DNA from: Magnimaribacter mokuoloeensis
GTDB lineage: Bacteria > Pseudomonadota > Gammaproteobacteria > Magnimaribacterales > Magnimaribacteraceae
Reading direction: 5' to 3'
NCBI GenBank assembly: GCA_041860225.1
Contig: CP151794.1
Location: 930,001 to 994,000, forward strand
DNA length: 64,000 bases
Positions within the stretch are counted from its first letter, which is position 1. Every line of letters starts with the position of its first letter. The notes under the pieces are model-generated. The model was not told the origin of the DNA, made no database searches, and saw only the letters and a list, made by a program, of their open reading frames with translations. Below are positions 1-9,518 of the stretch, piece after piece. The translations under genes and the position numbers were made by a program.

Positions 1-147
1 ATTGAGAGGTTTAATGGTTTCTATGAAGCGATCCTTTAATAGACTTAAAGCTTTCGGTTCGGCCAACAAAGGGCTTATATCTCTAAATAGAATTCCTTTA
101 GAGGGGAAATCAGGGTAACTCTTAATCCATTTCTTAAGATCTTCCAT
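1..147 (-). CDS. apt: Adenine phosphoribosyltransferase, N-terminal part (cut by window edge)
   Basis: The first 49 codons of a minus-strand gene start at the ATG at 145-147 and run off the window. The translation begins MEDLKKWIKSYPDFPSKGI and continues with an FRDISPLL segment. This is the family signature for the start of adenine phosphoribosyltransferase (PDFP..GI.F.DI.PLL). The enzyme salvages adenine to AMP using PRPP in the cytoplasm. The PRPP-binding loop lies outside the window. It sits 4 bp downstream of the membrane oxygenase gene, so the two are probably co-transcribed. Confidence 0.88.
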   Translation of the reverse strand, partial: MEDLKKWIKSYPDFPSKGILFRDISPLLAEPKALSLLKDRFIETIKPLN

Positions 148-151
148 GAAT

Positions 152-1354
152 TCACGCTCTTTTTAAGAAGGGTAGAAAGGCAATATTTAAAAATAAATAA
201 GTAAGCAAGACATTAAAAAGGAGAACTTCTGGGCTGAAAGTATAAAGGTAACAGAGACCAATAGAAATTATTCCTAACTTAAAGTATTCCAGTTTTAGTA
301 TCTTTTCGGCATCCAACCATTTTGCTGTGCAGTACATAGAAAAAATAACTACGCAAAGGAGAACAATGCCATGATCGTAATCCATATTTTTGTCTGCAAA
401 AAGAACTACAGCCGCGTAAGTCATACATAAGAATTGTATCAGCGCATAAAGTTTTGTAGATAACGGAACAACTGGATCATGCTTCTCAAATTCTTCATGA
501 TTAAACTTTTCCTTAGATGAACCTTCAGTAGATCCATTTGGTGACCAACCAGTCTTTGCAATTAAGACATTATAAAAATTTTTGAAAGAGATAGAAAAAG
601 TTAGGTCTTTTAGAATTTTCTGATAAATATGGATGTTAGCCTTTACAGGATCAAATGTCTTTATTGCCCCTCTTATTCCATAAATACACTCTTGATCGTT
701 TTGTTCTTCTTTAAAGGTAGAAAAAAGACGATCCCAGACTATAAAAACTCCGCCATAATTCTTATCTATATAGATATCATTCTGGGCATGATGAACACGG
801 TGATTGGAGGGAGTGACAAAAAATAATTCATACCACCCGAGTTTAGGGATGTGTCTAGAGTGAACCCAAAATTGATATATCAAATTGATCGATGCTACTG
901 ACACCATCACGTATGAAGGAACACCGATTAAAAATAAAGGAATATAGAAAATCCAGGATATAAAAAATCCGGTTCCAGTCTGCCTTAGTGCAGTAGATAA
1001 ATTGTATTCTTCACTTTGATGGTGGGCTACATGCGATGCCCAAAAAATTTGTCTCTCATGACTTATTCTATGAAACCAATAATAAAAAAAGTCATAGGCA
1101 ATGAAAGCAAAAATCCACGTAACCCAAAGATCACTGTCCATCCGCCAGAGAGCAAAGTGTGTTTCAATTTGATAATAAATATAGCCACTAAAACCTATTT
1201 TGAGTATTCCGCTAGTGCCTCTCAAAGAGCCCATAAAAAGGCTACTTATTGTGTCATTCAATCGATAAGTATTATTATTGATGAATTTTCCGTAAGCCAA
1301 TTCTAAAATTAAAGCCAATAAGAAAAAGGGTACTGCAATTTCAACGTAGTCCAT
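152..1354 (-). CDS. Fatty acid hydroxylase / sterol desaturase superfamily membrane oxygenase
   Basis: This 400-residue polytopic membrane protein has the three histidine clusters of the di-iron fatty acid hydroxylase superfamily: HRISH near residue 95, HVAHH near 108 and HRVHH near 188. They are set among hydrophobic segments. The spacing resembles the alkylglycerol monooxygenase-like branch rather than a true sterol desaturase. About 110 extra C-terminal residues form three or four more membrane helices. The substrate is probably a lipid, but its identity cannot be read from the sequence. It lies between a GST gene (2 bp upstream) and apt in a tight run. Confidence 0.8.
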   Translation of the reverse strand: MDYVEIAVPFFLLALILELAYGKFINNNTYRLNDTISSLFMGSLRGTSGILKIGFSGYIYYQIETHFALWRMDSDLWVTWIFAFIAYDFFYYWFHRISHERQIFWASHVAHHQSEEYNLSTALRQTGTGFFISWIFYIPLFLIGVPSYVMVSVASINLIYQFWVHSRHIPKLGWYELFFVTPSNHRVHHAQNDIYIDKNYGGVFIVWDRLFSTFKEEQNDQECIYGIRGAIKTFDPVKANIHIYQKILKDLTFSISFKNFYNVLIAKTGWSPNGSTEGSSKEKFNHEEFEKHDPVVPLSTKLYALIQFLCMTYAAVVLFADKNMDYDHGIVLLCVVIFSMYCTAKWLDAEKILKLEYFKLGIISIGLCYLYTFSPEVLLFNVLLTYLFLNIAFLPFLKRA

Positions 1355-1356
1355 AT

Positions 1357-2136
1357 TTACATTTCATACCAATCTAGATAAGAACCCATGACATCTGAAA
1401 ATTCTTTTTTATTACAAAGAGATTTAAAGTGTTTGAAGGTTAATGGGTACTCAGTTTGGAAGTTTTTACTTATAAGGCTTAGGTTCTTGCTTTCCAGTTG
1501 CTGCAAATAGTGGCCTTCCCTTAGGAATTGTGCGAATTCACAAGCAAAAGATATATCCGCAATAGTCAACTGATCTCCAGCAATAAAGCTAGAAAGAGAT
1601 AAAGATTTTTCTAAGCCTTCTAAATAAAACTCATATGCAGCTTTAGTTCTTTCGTATGTATATTGAGTAATATCTTCAAGCTCTAAGAGATAAACTTGAA
1701 ATTCTCTTGAGAAAACAAGGTTAGCATCTAAAAAACTATCTATTCTAGATGTTAAGTTTATGTCGTCACCTCCATAAAGAGATTTATCTTTACATTCCCT
1801 AGCAACTGCTCTCAAGATACTATTGGATTCAAATATCCCCACTCGCTCATTACCAATAAATCCAGCTGGAACTGTCCCGAAAGGATGTTGTTCTGTGAAT
1901 TTATCTGTCTTGTAAAGAGAGCCTTTAAAACCTCTTTTACTTTTGATTTCAAATGATTTAAGTTCAGATTTATCTTCTTCTGATATTGGTTTGGCATCAA
2001 AATCCCATAACCAATTTGGCATATTATTTGGCTTATCCCCTATAACCTCGATATCTATACCGCCTATTTTTGCGGTAATGATCGACTTCCATACCCTAGG
2101 GTTAGGAAGATAAGAAAATATCCTTATCTTGCTCAA
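1357..2136 (-). CDS. Glutathione S-transferase family protein
   Basis: This 259-residue soluble protein has a divergent thioredoxin-like N-terminal half. It includes the HPFGTVPAG loop with the cis-proline turn and an FESNSILRA segment matching the E-S glutathione-binding motif. An all-helical C-terminal half carries LTIADISFA, the N-capping helix motif of GST C-terminal domains. An insert of about 40 residues separates the first strand from the cis-Pro loop. It overlaps nothing and sits 3 bp from a second GST gene, so the pair was probably made by duplication or forms one detoxification unit. The substrate is unknown. Confidence 0.75.
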   Translation of the reverse strand: MSKIRIFSYLPNPRVWKSIITAKIGGIDIEVIGDKPNNMPNWLWDFDAKPISEEDKSELKSFEIKSKRGFKGSLYKTDKFTEQHPFGTVPAGFIGNERVGIFESNSILRAVARECKDKSLYGGDDINLTSRIDSFLDANLVFSREFQVYLLELEDITQYTYERTKAAYEFYLEGLEKSLSLSSFIAGDQLTIADISFACEFAQFLREGHYLQQLESKNLSLISKNFQTEYPLTFKHFKSLCNKKEFSDVMGSYLDWYEM

Positions 2137-2139
2137 AAT

Positions 2140-2751
2140 TTATTGAGTCTCTATGGCTTTTTTAAAAGCAGGTCTAGTTTCTAATTTTTCAACATATGCC
2201 TTTATGTTTCTCATTTCATCTGAAACGCATCCTAATCGGTTACTCATGAAACAAGAATGTCCAAGCATGATATCAGCACCTGAAAAATCACCTATCAAAT
2301 AATCTTTTCCTTCCAGATTCTCATTAACAGGTTTCAAGGCATTAGTAAGAAGCCTTTGTGCTTGTCCTAAAACTGTCTCATCTCTCCTTTCAGGCGGGAG
2401 AAGGACAGTATGAACAACAATGGTATTCATAGGAGGCATCACCATTCCCTCACAATAATGAAACCACTGAAGATATTTAGCAAAATGTTCAGAGTCTACG
2501 GAGGGTTTTAATCCACCATTTTTGTGTTTTTCCAAAATATAGTCGGTTATAGCTCCAGATTCCCATATTTGGGTGTCTCCATCCTCTAAAACTGGTACTC
2601 TTCCTAATGGATGTCTTGCTCTATGTTCATCAGACTTTAAGTCAGTCGGACTGAATGCCATCTTATTTAATTCATAAGGTAGTTCGAGTTCTTCGAGGAG
2701 CCAAAGAATCCTTCCGGCTCTAGAATTAGGTGCAAAATGTAGCTTCAACAT
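2140..2751 (-). CDS. Glutathione S-transferase
   Basis: This 203-residue protein has the standard GST length and layout. The N-terminal thioredoxin fold carries NSRAGRILWLLEEL, the HPLGRVPVL cis-proline loop and WESGAITDYI with its Glu-Ser glutathione contact. The helical C-terminal domain has a DFSGADIMLGH segment. It would conjugate or reduce electrophiles with glutathione in the cytoplasm. It starts a minus-strand run that continues through a second GST, a membrane oxygenase and apt. The 55 bp upstream separates it from the ACT-domain gene. Confidence 0.85.
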   Translation of the reverse strand: MLKLHFAPNSRAGRILWLLEELELPYELNKMAFSPTDLKSDEHRARHPLGRVPVLEDGDTQIWESGAITDYILEKHKNGGLKPSVDSEHFAKYLQWFHYCEGMVMPPMNTIVVHTVLLPPERRDETVLGQAQRLLTNALKPVNENLEGKDYLIGDFSGADIMLGHSCFMSNRLGCVSDEMRNIKAYVEKLETRPAFKKAIETQ

Positions 2752-2806
2752 AACTTTCTCCTTTTGTGTAGATTCATTATAAGCATAAAAATTAGAGTGA
2801 GAAATC

Positions 2807-3208
2807 CTAAGAACTTCTTATTGAAGAGATAATTTCTAAAGCCAATTTAGCTTTATCAATTGGTACAAAAATATGATCATGAAAATACCCTGAGAAAACG
2901 TTTGCAGGTATGTTGTTTTTAAATAATTCGCCAGAAATTGTTGCAATTAATCCACTCATCTCCAAGCTAGAGTGCACTCCTAAGGAGATACAATTAAAAA
3001 CAGTCTCATACTGGATAAAATTTTCATCTGCTATTGCTTTTGTAATCACTAAAGTAGAACCCTCATTCTCAGTAAATGTTGCCACAGGGTTTAGAGAATT
3101 AACTAAAACATCAATAGGCTCTTTAGATGTAATAAAGACGTAAGATTCATCAATCAATGAAGGAAGAAGATTTTCCAGAATGTACTCTAAATCTGTTTTT
3201 GCTGGCAT
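2807..3208 (-). CDS. ACT-domain protein of the COG3602 type
   Basis: This is a 133-residue cytoplasmic protein. The ATG at 3206-3208 is preferred over an upstream TTG at 3220, which would overlap the previous gene. It looks like a small two-ACT protein. The PVATFTENEGSTLVI stretch and the conserved SLGVHSSLEMSGL and HDHIFVP segments are typical of this uncharacterised family. ACT domains usually bind amino acids or similar ligands, but no ligand can be named here. It follows the DUF4396 gene after 2 bp, so the two are probably co-translated. Confidence 0.7.
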   Translation of the reverse strand: MPAKTDLEYILENLLPSLIDESYVFITSKEPIDVLVNSLNPVATFTENEGSTLVITKAIADENFIQYETVFNCISLGVHSSLEMSGLIATISGELFKNNIPANVFSGYFHDHIFVPIDKAKLALEIISSIRSS

Positions 3209-3210
3209 TG

Positions 3211-3666
3211 TTAATGACAAGCTATGTTGTATTTTTTAAGCCTATAATAATTGTAAGGTAGTGGTGTAATGAAACCTGCCAGTAGCATATAAGGAATCAC
3301 CCACCATACTAAGACGCCCCCGGCAAAGACTACATCCACGGTATTCATGGCAACCTCCATCGATATCATGGATATTAAAGACATTCCTGTGGCAGTATTG
3401 AATGCCTCCCTTAAATTCATTTGTTGTGAAAGAATGATTGTCTCAAGAATAATTGAGGTGATTAAGCCATTAATTATTGCAAGAGTCATAATGCCCAACA
3501 TGGGAAAAGCTATCTCATTTATTTGAAAGAATAAAATGGTCCCAAAGTCTCCTATCGAGCATCCAAGCAAGCACCAAAGTGTGTTGATTGAAGAACGCTT
3601 CCAAGTGTGGCGACATGTCCAAGATATACTTTTGTCTTTTGAATCCTTTATCTGCGAGTCATTCAT
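3211..3666 (-). CDS. DUF4396 membrane protein
   Basis: This 151-residue membrane protein is read from the ATG at 3664-3666. That ATG overlaps the photolyase stop region, indicating translational coupling. It has about four hydrophobic helices. After a short polar N-terminus come conserved INTLWCLLGCSIGDFGT and ATGMSLISMISMEVAMN segments, which are hallmarks of the DUF4396 family. The family is uncharacterised; Cys and Met residues in the helices hint at metal handling, but this is only an inference. Confidence 0.7.
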   Translation of the reverse strand: MNDSQIKDSKDKSISWTCRHTWKRSSINTLWCLLGCSIGDFGTILFFQINEIAFPMLGIMTLAIINGLITSIILETIILSQQMNLREAFNTATGMSLISMISMEVAMNTVDVVFAGGVLVWWVIPYMLLAGFITPLPYNYYRLKKYNIACH

Positions 3667-5098
3667 TATTATCTTTCTTTGTTGTGGCAAAGGCTTCTAA
3701 GGCAATATCTCTGGAAATCTTTAAGTCGACTATGGGTTCCGGATAATTCTTACCCAATTCAACTCCTGCAGATTCAAGAACTTCTTTAGGAGCTTCCCAG
3801 GGATTAAACAAGTATTGGCTCGGCATATTGCTTAATTCAGGCACATATTTTTTTGTATAGTGCCCTTCGGGATCAAATTTCAGACCCTGAGTTATGGGAT
3901 TAAAAATTCTAAAATAAGGGGCTGCATCTGCACCTGAACCAGCAACCCATTGCCAACTTGCACTATTGCTTGCTAAATCAGCATCTACAAGACAATCCCA
4001 AAACCATTTTTCACCTTCCCTCCAATCTATAAGCAAATTTTTAACCAAAAAAGATCCAACTACCATTCTGAGTCTATTATGCATATAACCTGTCTGCCAA
4101 AGTTCTCTCATTCCAGCATCTACTATTGGATATCCTGTCTGTCCTTTTTGCCAAAGTTTTAAAAGTTCATGATTTTTCTTCCAAGGAAAAATATCAAATT
4201 TGCTTTGAAAATTTTTCATAGGAAGATCAGGGAAATGATAAAGAAGATAGTAAGAAAATTCTCGCCATCCCAATTCACTATGAAAATGCGCTAAGCTCTT
4301 TTCTATCCCATTAGTTGTTTCTTTTGTTTTTGCTCTATACCAAACTTCGTTGGGTGATATTTCTCCAAAATGTAAATGTGGTGACAATCTAGAAACGAAT
4401 TCCTGAGAAGGGAAGTTTCTTCCTTCCTTATAATTGATTAGACCTTGTTGCAGAAATTTGTCTAGATTGTATTCTGCTCCTTCCTCTCCTGGATTCCAGT
4501 CGTCTTCTAGCCCACCGTACCAATTAATATCTGGTAAGAGAGATAAACTGTCCAAACCATCTGACATCACATTATTTGAGTAGATATTTTCAAGTTTAGG
4601 AGCTTTAATAGGAAACCGAGGCTCATCTGAATTAAGACACCCCTTTTTATAGTAGGGTGTAAAAACTCTATAAGGAGTTCCATCATCTTTTGAGATTTTC
4701 CAAGGCTCCCAAAGAAGGGAGCCACAAAAACTCTCCACTTTTATATTTTTATCCTCCAATTCCTTTTTTATATCTTTATCCCTTTCTATTCGCCAAGGTT
4801 CGTAACAACGATTCCATGAAATGTGGGTTATTTCATTTTCTTCTATTAATTTCTTAAGAATTTCTGAAGGGTTTCCTTTATAAATCAATAATTTTCCATT
4901 TAAATTTTCATTAAGTTTTTTTAATGAATGATGCAACCACCATCGACTTGCTGCACCCATGGAAAATTCCCCTGAATTAACATCATCAAGAATATAAATA
5001 GGTAAAAAGGTATCGAATTGACTAGCTGAGTTTAGAGAGGGGTTATCATTAATCCTTAAATCTTGTCTAAACCAATGAATAGATTTTTTTACAGTCAT
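3659..5098 (-). CDS. phrB: Deoxyribodipyrimidine photolyase (cryptochrome/photolyase family)
   Basis: This 479-residue enzyme matches class I CPD photolyases in length and motifs. The N-terminal antenna-binding Rossmann-like domain starts with HWFRQDLRINDNPSL. The C-terminal FAD-binding domain contains GWREFSYYLLYHFP, GYPIVDAGMRELWQTGYMHN and ASNSASWQWVAGSG. It splits UV-induced pyrimidine dimers using blue light, as suits a sunlit-water bacterium. It lies directly against the upstream SDR gene with no spacer and overlaps the DUF4396 start, making a tight three-gene set. Confidence 0.93.
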   Translation of the reverse strand: MTVKKSIHWFRQDLRINDNPSLNSASQFDTFLPIYILDDVNSGEFSMGAASRWWLHHSLKKLNENLNGKLLIYKGNPSEILKKLIEENEITHISWNRCYEPWRIERDKDIKKELEDKNIKVESFCGSLLWEPWKISKDDGTPYRVFTPYYKKGCLNSDEPRFPIKAPKLENIYSNNVMSDGLDSLSLLPDINWYGGLEDDWNPGEEGAEYNLDKFLQQGLINYKEGRNFPSQEFVSRLSPHLHFGEISPNEVWYRAKTKETTNGIEKSLAHFHSELGWREFSYYLLYHFPDLPMKNFQSKFDIFPWKKNHELLKLWQKGQTGYPIVDAGMRELWQTGYMHNRLRMVVGSFLVKNLLIDWREGEKWFWDCLVDADLASNSASWQWVAGSGADAAPYFRIFNPITQGLKFDPEGHYTKKYVPELSNMPSQYLFNPWEAPKEVLESAGVELGKNYPEPIVDLKISRDIALEAFATTKKDNNE

Positions 5099-5866
5099 TT
5101 AAGCAGTAAACCCTCCGTCTATAGTATGTACAGATCCAGTGATGAACTCACTTTCATCACCTGAGAGAAATAACATCAATTTTGCTATTTCACTTGCATC
5201 GGCGTATCTTCCTAAAGGTATCTGGCCCTCAAAGGCTTCTTTAGCATTTTCCTCCCCATTAACCTCGGAAATGCCATCCTCAAGTATGCGCATCATTTTA
5301 GTTTCTACTGGAGAAGGATTGACAGAGTTTACTCTGATGTTCATTTCGGCACATTCTCTGGCAGCAGACTTAGTTAAGCCAACTACAGCATGTTTGCTCA
5401 TCACATAAGGAGATAATAGAGAAGCTCCGGTTAACCCTGCAACACTAGAGGTTATTACGACACTCCCTCCTCCTCTTTCTGATAAAGCTGGTATAGCTGC
5501 CTTTAAACCTAAAAAAGGTCCTTTAGCATTTACTTCCATGACTTTATCAAAGGTTTTTTCATCGTACTCAGTAATAGGAAGAATCTCGCCAGCTACTCCC
5601 GCATTAGCTATAAAAATATCTAAACCCCCATATCTTTCCTTAGCCAAGTCTACTGCTTTTTGATTATCAGATAATAAAGTTACATCACCTTGGAAATAAC
5701 TTAATTTATTTGAATTAATCTCTTTTGAAACCTCAATAAGATCATCCTCGTTAAGATCAACCATCAGGACATTAGCTCCCTCTTTTAGAAACAGTTCTGT
5801 CGCAGCCTTTCCTATACCTCCAGTAGCTCCAGTAATAATGGCTACTTTGTCTTCTAGTCTATTCAT
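5099..5866 (-). CDS. SDR family oxidoreductase
   Basis: This 255-residue classical short-chain dehydrogenase/reductase has the dinucleotide motif TGATGGIGKAA near residue 12, NAGVAG near 88, the catalytic Ser in SSVAG near 140 and YVMSK near 154. The C-terminal end SVHTIDGGFTA is usual for the family. Asp at the end of the second strand (MVDLNEDD) suggests preference for NAD. The substrate is not readable. Its stop codon abuts the photolyase start. Confidence 0.88.
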   Translation of the reverse strand: MNRLEDKVAIITGATGGIGKAATELFLKEGANVLMVDLNEDDLIEVSKEINSNKLSYFQGDVTLLSDNQKAVDLAKERYGGLDIFIANAGVAGEILPITEYDEKTFDKVMEVNAKGPFLGLKAAIPALSERGGGSVVITSSVAGLTGASLLSPYVMSKHAVVGLTKSAARECAEMNIRVNSVNPSPVETKMMRILEDGISEVNGEENAKEAFEGQIPLGRYADASEIAKLMLFLSGDESEFITGSVHTIDGGFTA

Positions 5867-5896
5867 ATATCTAATTGTATAAGCCCTATTTCTCTA

Positions 5897-6649
5897 CTAC
5901 TGAAATAATAAAAATAGGCCTCGAACAATAAAAACGGTCCCGACAGATAAAACTATTATTTGTGTCCATCGGAAGAAAATTTCATCGTCTATTATATCTA
6001 AAACTTTCTTTCCCAGAGTAGTTCCAATAACCGAAAAAATAATGGCAAAAATAAGAAGTAAGGGGTTTGGCCAATTTTCAAAACTAAAAGAAACAACAAG
6101 GCCTCCAAAAAAAATAATTTTAGATATATGCCCTATGGTCTGAGCGATTGCTTTAGTCGCCACAACCTGGTGTCTGGTCATATCTACTCTTTGGAAGAAG
6201 ACATCAAGCAAAGGTCCTCCCACACCTGCCACAAGATTGGTCCCTACTACCACACCACCAGCTAGTACTCCGATTGCTGGCTTAGTAACATCTAAGGAGA
6301 GTTCTTTAGGAACCATCCAGGCAATATAGGGCAATAATCCTAGAGCAAAAATAACCAAAATTTGGCTGGGTTGAAATGCTATAAAGAATAAAAATACTAA
6401 AGAAATGAAACTACCGATAAGCATAGTTAATATAATCTTCCAATTAATGTCTGACCTGTTTAACCAGGCTCGATATCCATTTGAAGTTGCTTGTATCAAT
6501 CCATGCAAAACCATTGCAGGTCCAACAGAAAGGAAACTTATCAATATTCCCATAAGGATTAAGCCACCTAGCATTCCAAAAATTGAAGATAAAAATGCAG
6601 TACCAAAGGTAGCTATGAGAATTAATAATAAAATTAAATCTATTTCCAC
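5897..6649 (-). CDS. TauE/SafE family sulfite/organic anion exporter
   Basis: This integral membrane protein of about 250 residues has some eight helices and the two related halves typical of TauE/SafE. Small-residue stretches such as FGMLGGLILMGIL and VAGVGGPLLDVFF mark the repeats. The longest open frame begins further upstream inside the phosphatase gene. A GTG at 6647-6649, just before the first hydrophobic helix and after an AGAGA stretch, is a more likely start. The family exports sulfite, sulfoacetate and similar anions; the substrate here is unknown. Confidence 0.72.
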   Translation of the reverse strand: MEIDLILLLILIATFGTAFLSSIFGMLGGLILMGILISFLSVGPAMVLHGLIQATSNGYRAWLNRSDINWKIILTMLIGSFISLVFLFFIAFQPSQILVIFALGLLPYIAWMVPKELSLDVTKPAIGVLAGGVVVGTNLVAGVGGPLLDVFFQRVDMTRHQVVATKAIAQTIGHISKIIFFGGLVVSFSFENWPNPLLLIFAIIFSVIGTTLGKKVLDIIDDEIFFRWTQIIVLSVGTVFIVRGLFLLFQ

Positions 6650-6689
6650 CCTAGAATTTCTCTTGTCTTGATATCGGAGTCTAATAATT

Positions 6690-8300
6690 TCATATATAAA
6701 CAATCTCCTGAGACAGTATCTTTCCAGTATCACCATTCTCTGGATTGTGTCCTCCGCAAGAAATTATTTCTGCAAGTGCTTTATCGTTATCTATTTGAAA
6801 AAAGGTAAAACCATTTTCCTCTTTTATAGAATAAATAGTCTCACAATTTAGATATTTTGGATTTTCAGCTGTTATGCCTCGTGCAAATGAGGGCCAGGTT
6901 CCGGTAGAACTACTCACCGGTCCAACTAAAAAAGTTTTTACAGCTCTTTCCAAGCTCTCCTCACCTGATTTAATTATTGAAGATGCGCCTATAGCATGAA
7001 TATCTCCTGAAAAAATAAACCTAGAACCTTTTCTTTGAGCTATAGATTTGAGTAGTCGTTGATGTTGTAGAAACCATCCACTTTGCCACAAATATTTATT
7101 AACATTTGTAGTCAAAGATCCGCTCCTTCCTGATAATAATTCATTTACTACTGTGCCTGTAGCTCCTTCTTCCGCCACCACATCGGGGTACCACTCCCTC
7201 CACTTGCCTGCTGTATAACCAAGTGGGTGTGAAGGTATAAATGCCAAATGTTTTGCTTTAGATTCTTTTATTCTTGAGAGAATCCATTCTTCATCTTTAT
7301 TAGCAATTAGAACAGCTTTCTTATCGCCCAGTGTCATGTTGCCTGCACAATCTGCTATTAAACCTTCAAAAGCGTCACCATATCTTATTCTGCCAATGCT
7401 TCTCCCAGGCAAGTCGTCAGGTGTATCTAACAAGGGTGGATAAAATAAATCAGCCATTTTTCTAAAAGCATCTTTACTAAATTTATCTGCAGGAAAAGTT
7501 ACGATTTCTTCTTCAGCATCGTCATTTTCAAAGTAATCATGATCATCAGGTATAAAGAAAATTGGTGTACTCTTAAATCTAGTACCGTATAGAGATGCTA
7601 TCTGCTCATTCCCTATTTTTTTTAAGACGCTTTCATTAGTCTTGCTATCGGCGCTTTCTAGCCTGTTGAATGATCCATACCTAAGTCGCAAGTAACCTCC
7701 TAGAAAGAACTTGATCAATTTACTATTACGTCCAACCGGCGGGGAACTTTCCCCCCTCAAGTCCCAATATACGTGATCACCAATAGCTATTGCGAAATCA
7801 GGATTCTTTGATAAGCCTTCATTAAAAATGTTCTGTCTAAAAGAGAAGGGCTTGAAAAACTCTCTTCCAGAGGCCCTAAAAGCATCGCCACCGCCTGGAC
7901 AGGTGAATGAAATAAATGAAAGCTTCTTAATTTTTGCTTCAGGATCAGGGAAGGTTTTTATTGTCCATCTTTTATAAATTAGCTCATTTTCAGATATAAG
8001 CTGGAGTTCATAAGATTCATTTGAAATAAGCTTATTTGAAAGAAATTGCCAATGTTTTCCCTCTTTGTCAGTCTTTCTGCCTTTAATTATGTTGCTACCA
8101 TTAAGTAGAAGTTCTAATTTTGAAGTAGTCTTAGATAAAGACAGGGTAATACCCAATCTTTCATGACTGGCAGAGGATAAAATATGTTTAACTTTAGGGA
8201 CGCCGGAAGATTTAAAGAAATAACCACCAGCAACTAAAGCAGTTATTGAAGCCGATAGTTTTAAGAAAGTTCTTCTTGAGTACACTCTCTTTACAGACAC
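6690..8300 (-). CDS. PhoD-like alkaline phosphatase/phosphodiesterase, Tat-exported
   Basis: This 536-residue protein begins with a twin-arginine signal (SRRTFLK followed by a hydrophobic stretch ending near residue 30), so it is probably exported folded. Metallophosphoesterase motifs of the PhoD type follow: GDHVYWD near 173, PDDHDYFENDD near 250, PSHPLGY and FSGDIHAIGAS near 430. It would release phosphate from diesters or monoesters in the periplasm, useful in phosphate-poor water. The start is GTG and overlaps the aminotransferase end by 10 bp. No pho box was recognised. Confidence 0.82.
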   Translation of the reverse strand: MSVKRVYSRRTFLKLSASITALVAGGYFFKSSGVPKVKHILSSASHERLGITLSLSKTTSKLELLLNGSNIIKGRKTDKEGKHWQFLSNKLISNESYELQLISENELIYKRWTIKTFPDPEAKIKKLSFISFTCPGGGDAFRASGREFFKPFSFRQNIFNEGLSKNPDFAIAIGDHVYWDLRGESSPPVGRNSKLIKFFLGGYLRLRYGSFNRLESADSKTNESVLKKIGNEQIASLYGTRFKSTPIFFIPDDHDYFENDDAEEEIVTFPADKFSKDAFRKMADLFYPPLLDTPDDLPGRSIGRIRYGDAFEGLIADCAGNMTLGDKKAVLIANKDEEWILSRIKESKAKHLAFIPSHPLGYTAGKWREWYPDVVAEEGATGTVVNELLSGRSGSLTTNVNKYLWQSGWFLQHQRLLKSIAQRKGSRFIFSGDIHAIGASSIIKSGEESLERAVKTFLVGPVSSSTGTWPSFARGITAENPKYLNCETIYSIKEENGFTFFQIDNDKALAEIISCGGHNPENGDTGKILSQEIVYI

Positions 8301-9511
8301 TCGAAGGCCTGTCTTGCAGCCGATTCTATAAAATCAATATCTTCTTCTTTGTGAGCTAGCGAAATGAAATGATTATGATAAGAAAGCATATAAACTCCCC
8401 GCTTCACGCATTCGTCTATCCATTTAATGTGGATCTCGAAGCTCTCGCCTTCTAATCGATAATACGGCATTGAAGAAATGCCTGAAGATATTAGATTAAA
8501 ACCCTTTTCAGAGGCAACTGCTTCTAATCTTGAGTTGAGGTTTTTTCCATAATCTATTAATTTTCTAGGAGCATCTACTTTTTCTAATTCATTTAAAGTT
8601 GCAATAGCTGCAGCCATAGGTGGAGCACTAAAAAATTGTGTTCCAGTAAAATAAACCCTTTCTGCAGCTGTCCTAATTTCTTCTTTACCAACCAAAGAAG
8701 CTAAAGGATGGCCGTTAGCAATAGCCTTTCCAAAGCAAATCATGTCAGGGCTAAACCCAAATGCCACATTAGAGCCTTTTAAGTTTATTCTAAATCCAGA
8801 CCTTACATCATCTACTATTGTTAAGATTCCATGCTTTTTACACAAAGAAGTTACTTTTTCCCAGTAACCTTCGTTGGGCAATGAATTATCTCTAGAAACC
8901 GGATGGTCATATGGTGATGAAATGAAGCAAGCTATATCGTTATTACCTTGGCTTAAAACATTTTCTAATTCCTCACAATCATTCCACTTTATCTTAATGA
9001 CATGTTCACTATCTGAAGCAATAACACCAGGTCGATTTTTGTCTTGCATCCAAGGAGCAACTCCATGGTAACCGTCATCTATCTTTATTATCTTTTTCTT
9101 TCCAGTAAATTCGCGAGCTATCATCACTGCTAAACTTGTAGCATCACCTCCATTTTTACCAAATAGCGCCCAATCAGCTATGTCGACCATGTCCACTAAT
9201 TTAGATGCAAGATCAACCATTACAGGCGATGCGATACTAACAGTGTTGCCTTTGTCAGATGATGACTTAAAAGCCTCCTCTACTTCCGGATGATTATATC
9301 CAAGTATTGACGGCCCATAACCGCACATTAAATCTACATAGCGGTTATCGTCTAAGTCCCAGAAATATGCGCCCTCAGATTTCGAAAAAAATTTAGGACC
9401 AGATTCTCTTACAGCGTATTTGTAATGACCGAAGATTCCTCCAGGTATTACTTTTTTAGCTTTGGCAAAATACTCATCAGATTTTTTGACTTCGTAAGTT
9501 GTGTTCTTCAT
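8291..9511 (-). CDS. Class III aminotransferase, glutamate-1-semialdehyde aminomutase-like
   Basis: This 406-residue PLP enzyme has the fold-type I pattern: GYGPSILGYNHPEV near residue 64, a KNGGDATSLAVM stretch where class III enzymes hold the cofactor phosphate, DDVRSGFR near 235 and the PLP lysine in CFGKAIANGHPL near 261. It most resembles glutamate-1-semialdehyde aminomutase-like proteins. Its setting beside an oxygenase and a phosphatase, rather than heme genes, argues for a secondary amine or sugar substrate. It follows the CmcJ-like gene after 7 bp. Confidence 0.8.
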   Translation of the reverse strand: MKNTTYEVKKSDEYFAKAKKVIPGGIFGHYKYAVRESGPKFFSKSEGAYFWDLDDNRYVDLMCGYGPSILGYNHPEVEEAFKSSSDKGNTVSIASPVMVDLASKLVDMVDIADWALFGKNGGDATSLAVMIAREFTGKKKIIKIDDGYHGVAPWMQDKNRPGVIASDSEHVIKIKWNDCEELENVLSQGNNDIACFISSPYDHPVSRDNSLPNEGYWEKVTSLCKKHGILTIVDDVRSGFRINLKGSNVAFGFSPDMICFGKAIANGHPLASLVGKEEIRTAAERVYFTGTQFFSAPPMAAAIATLNELEKVDAPRKLIDYGKNLNSRLEAVASEKGFNLISSGISSMPYYRLEGESFEIHIKWIDECVKRGVYMLSYHNHFISLAHKEEDIDFIESAARQAFECL

Positions 9512-9518
9512 TCAATTG

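Noticed and set aside
5897..6736. Longer TauE-like protein with 29 extra N-terminal residues
   Set aside because: The extra residues are polar and encoded inside the phosphatase gene; a GTG start just before the first membrane helix is more likely.
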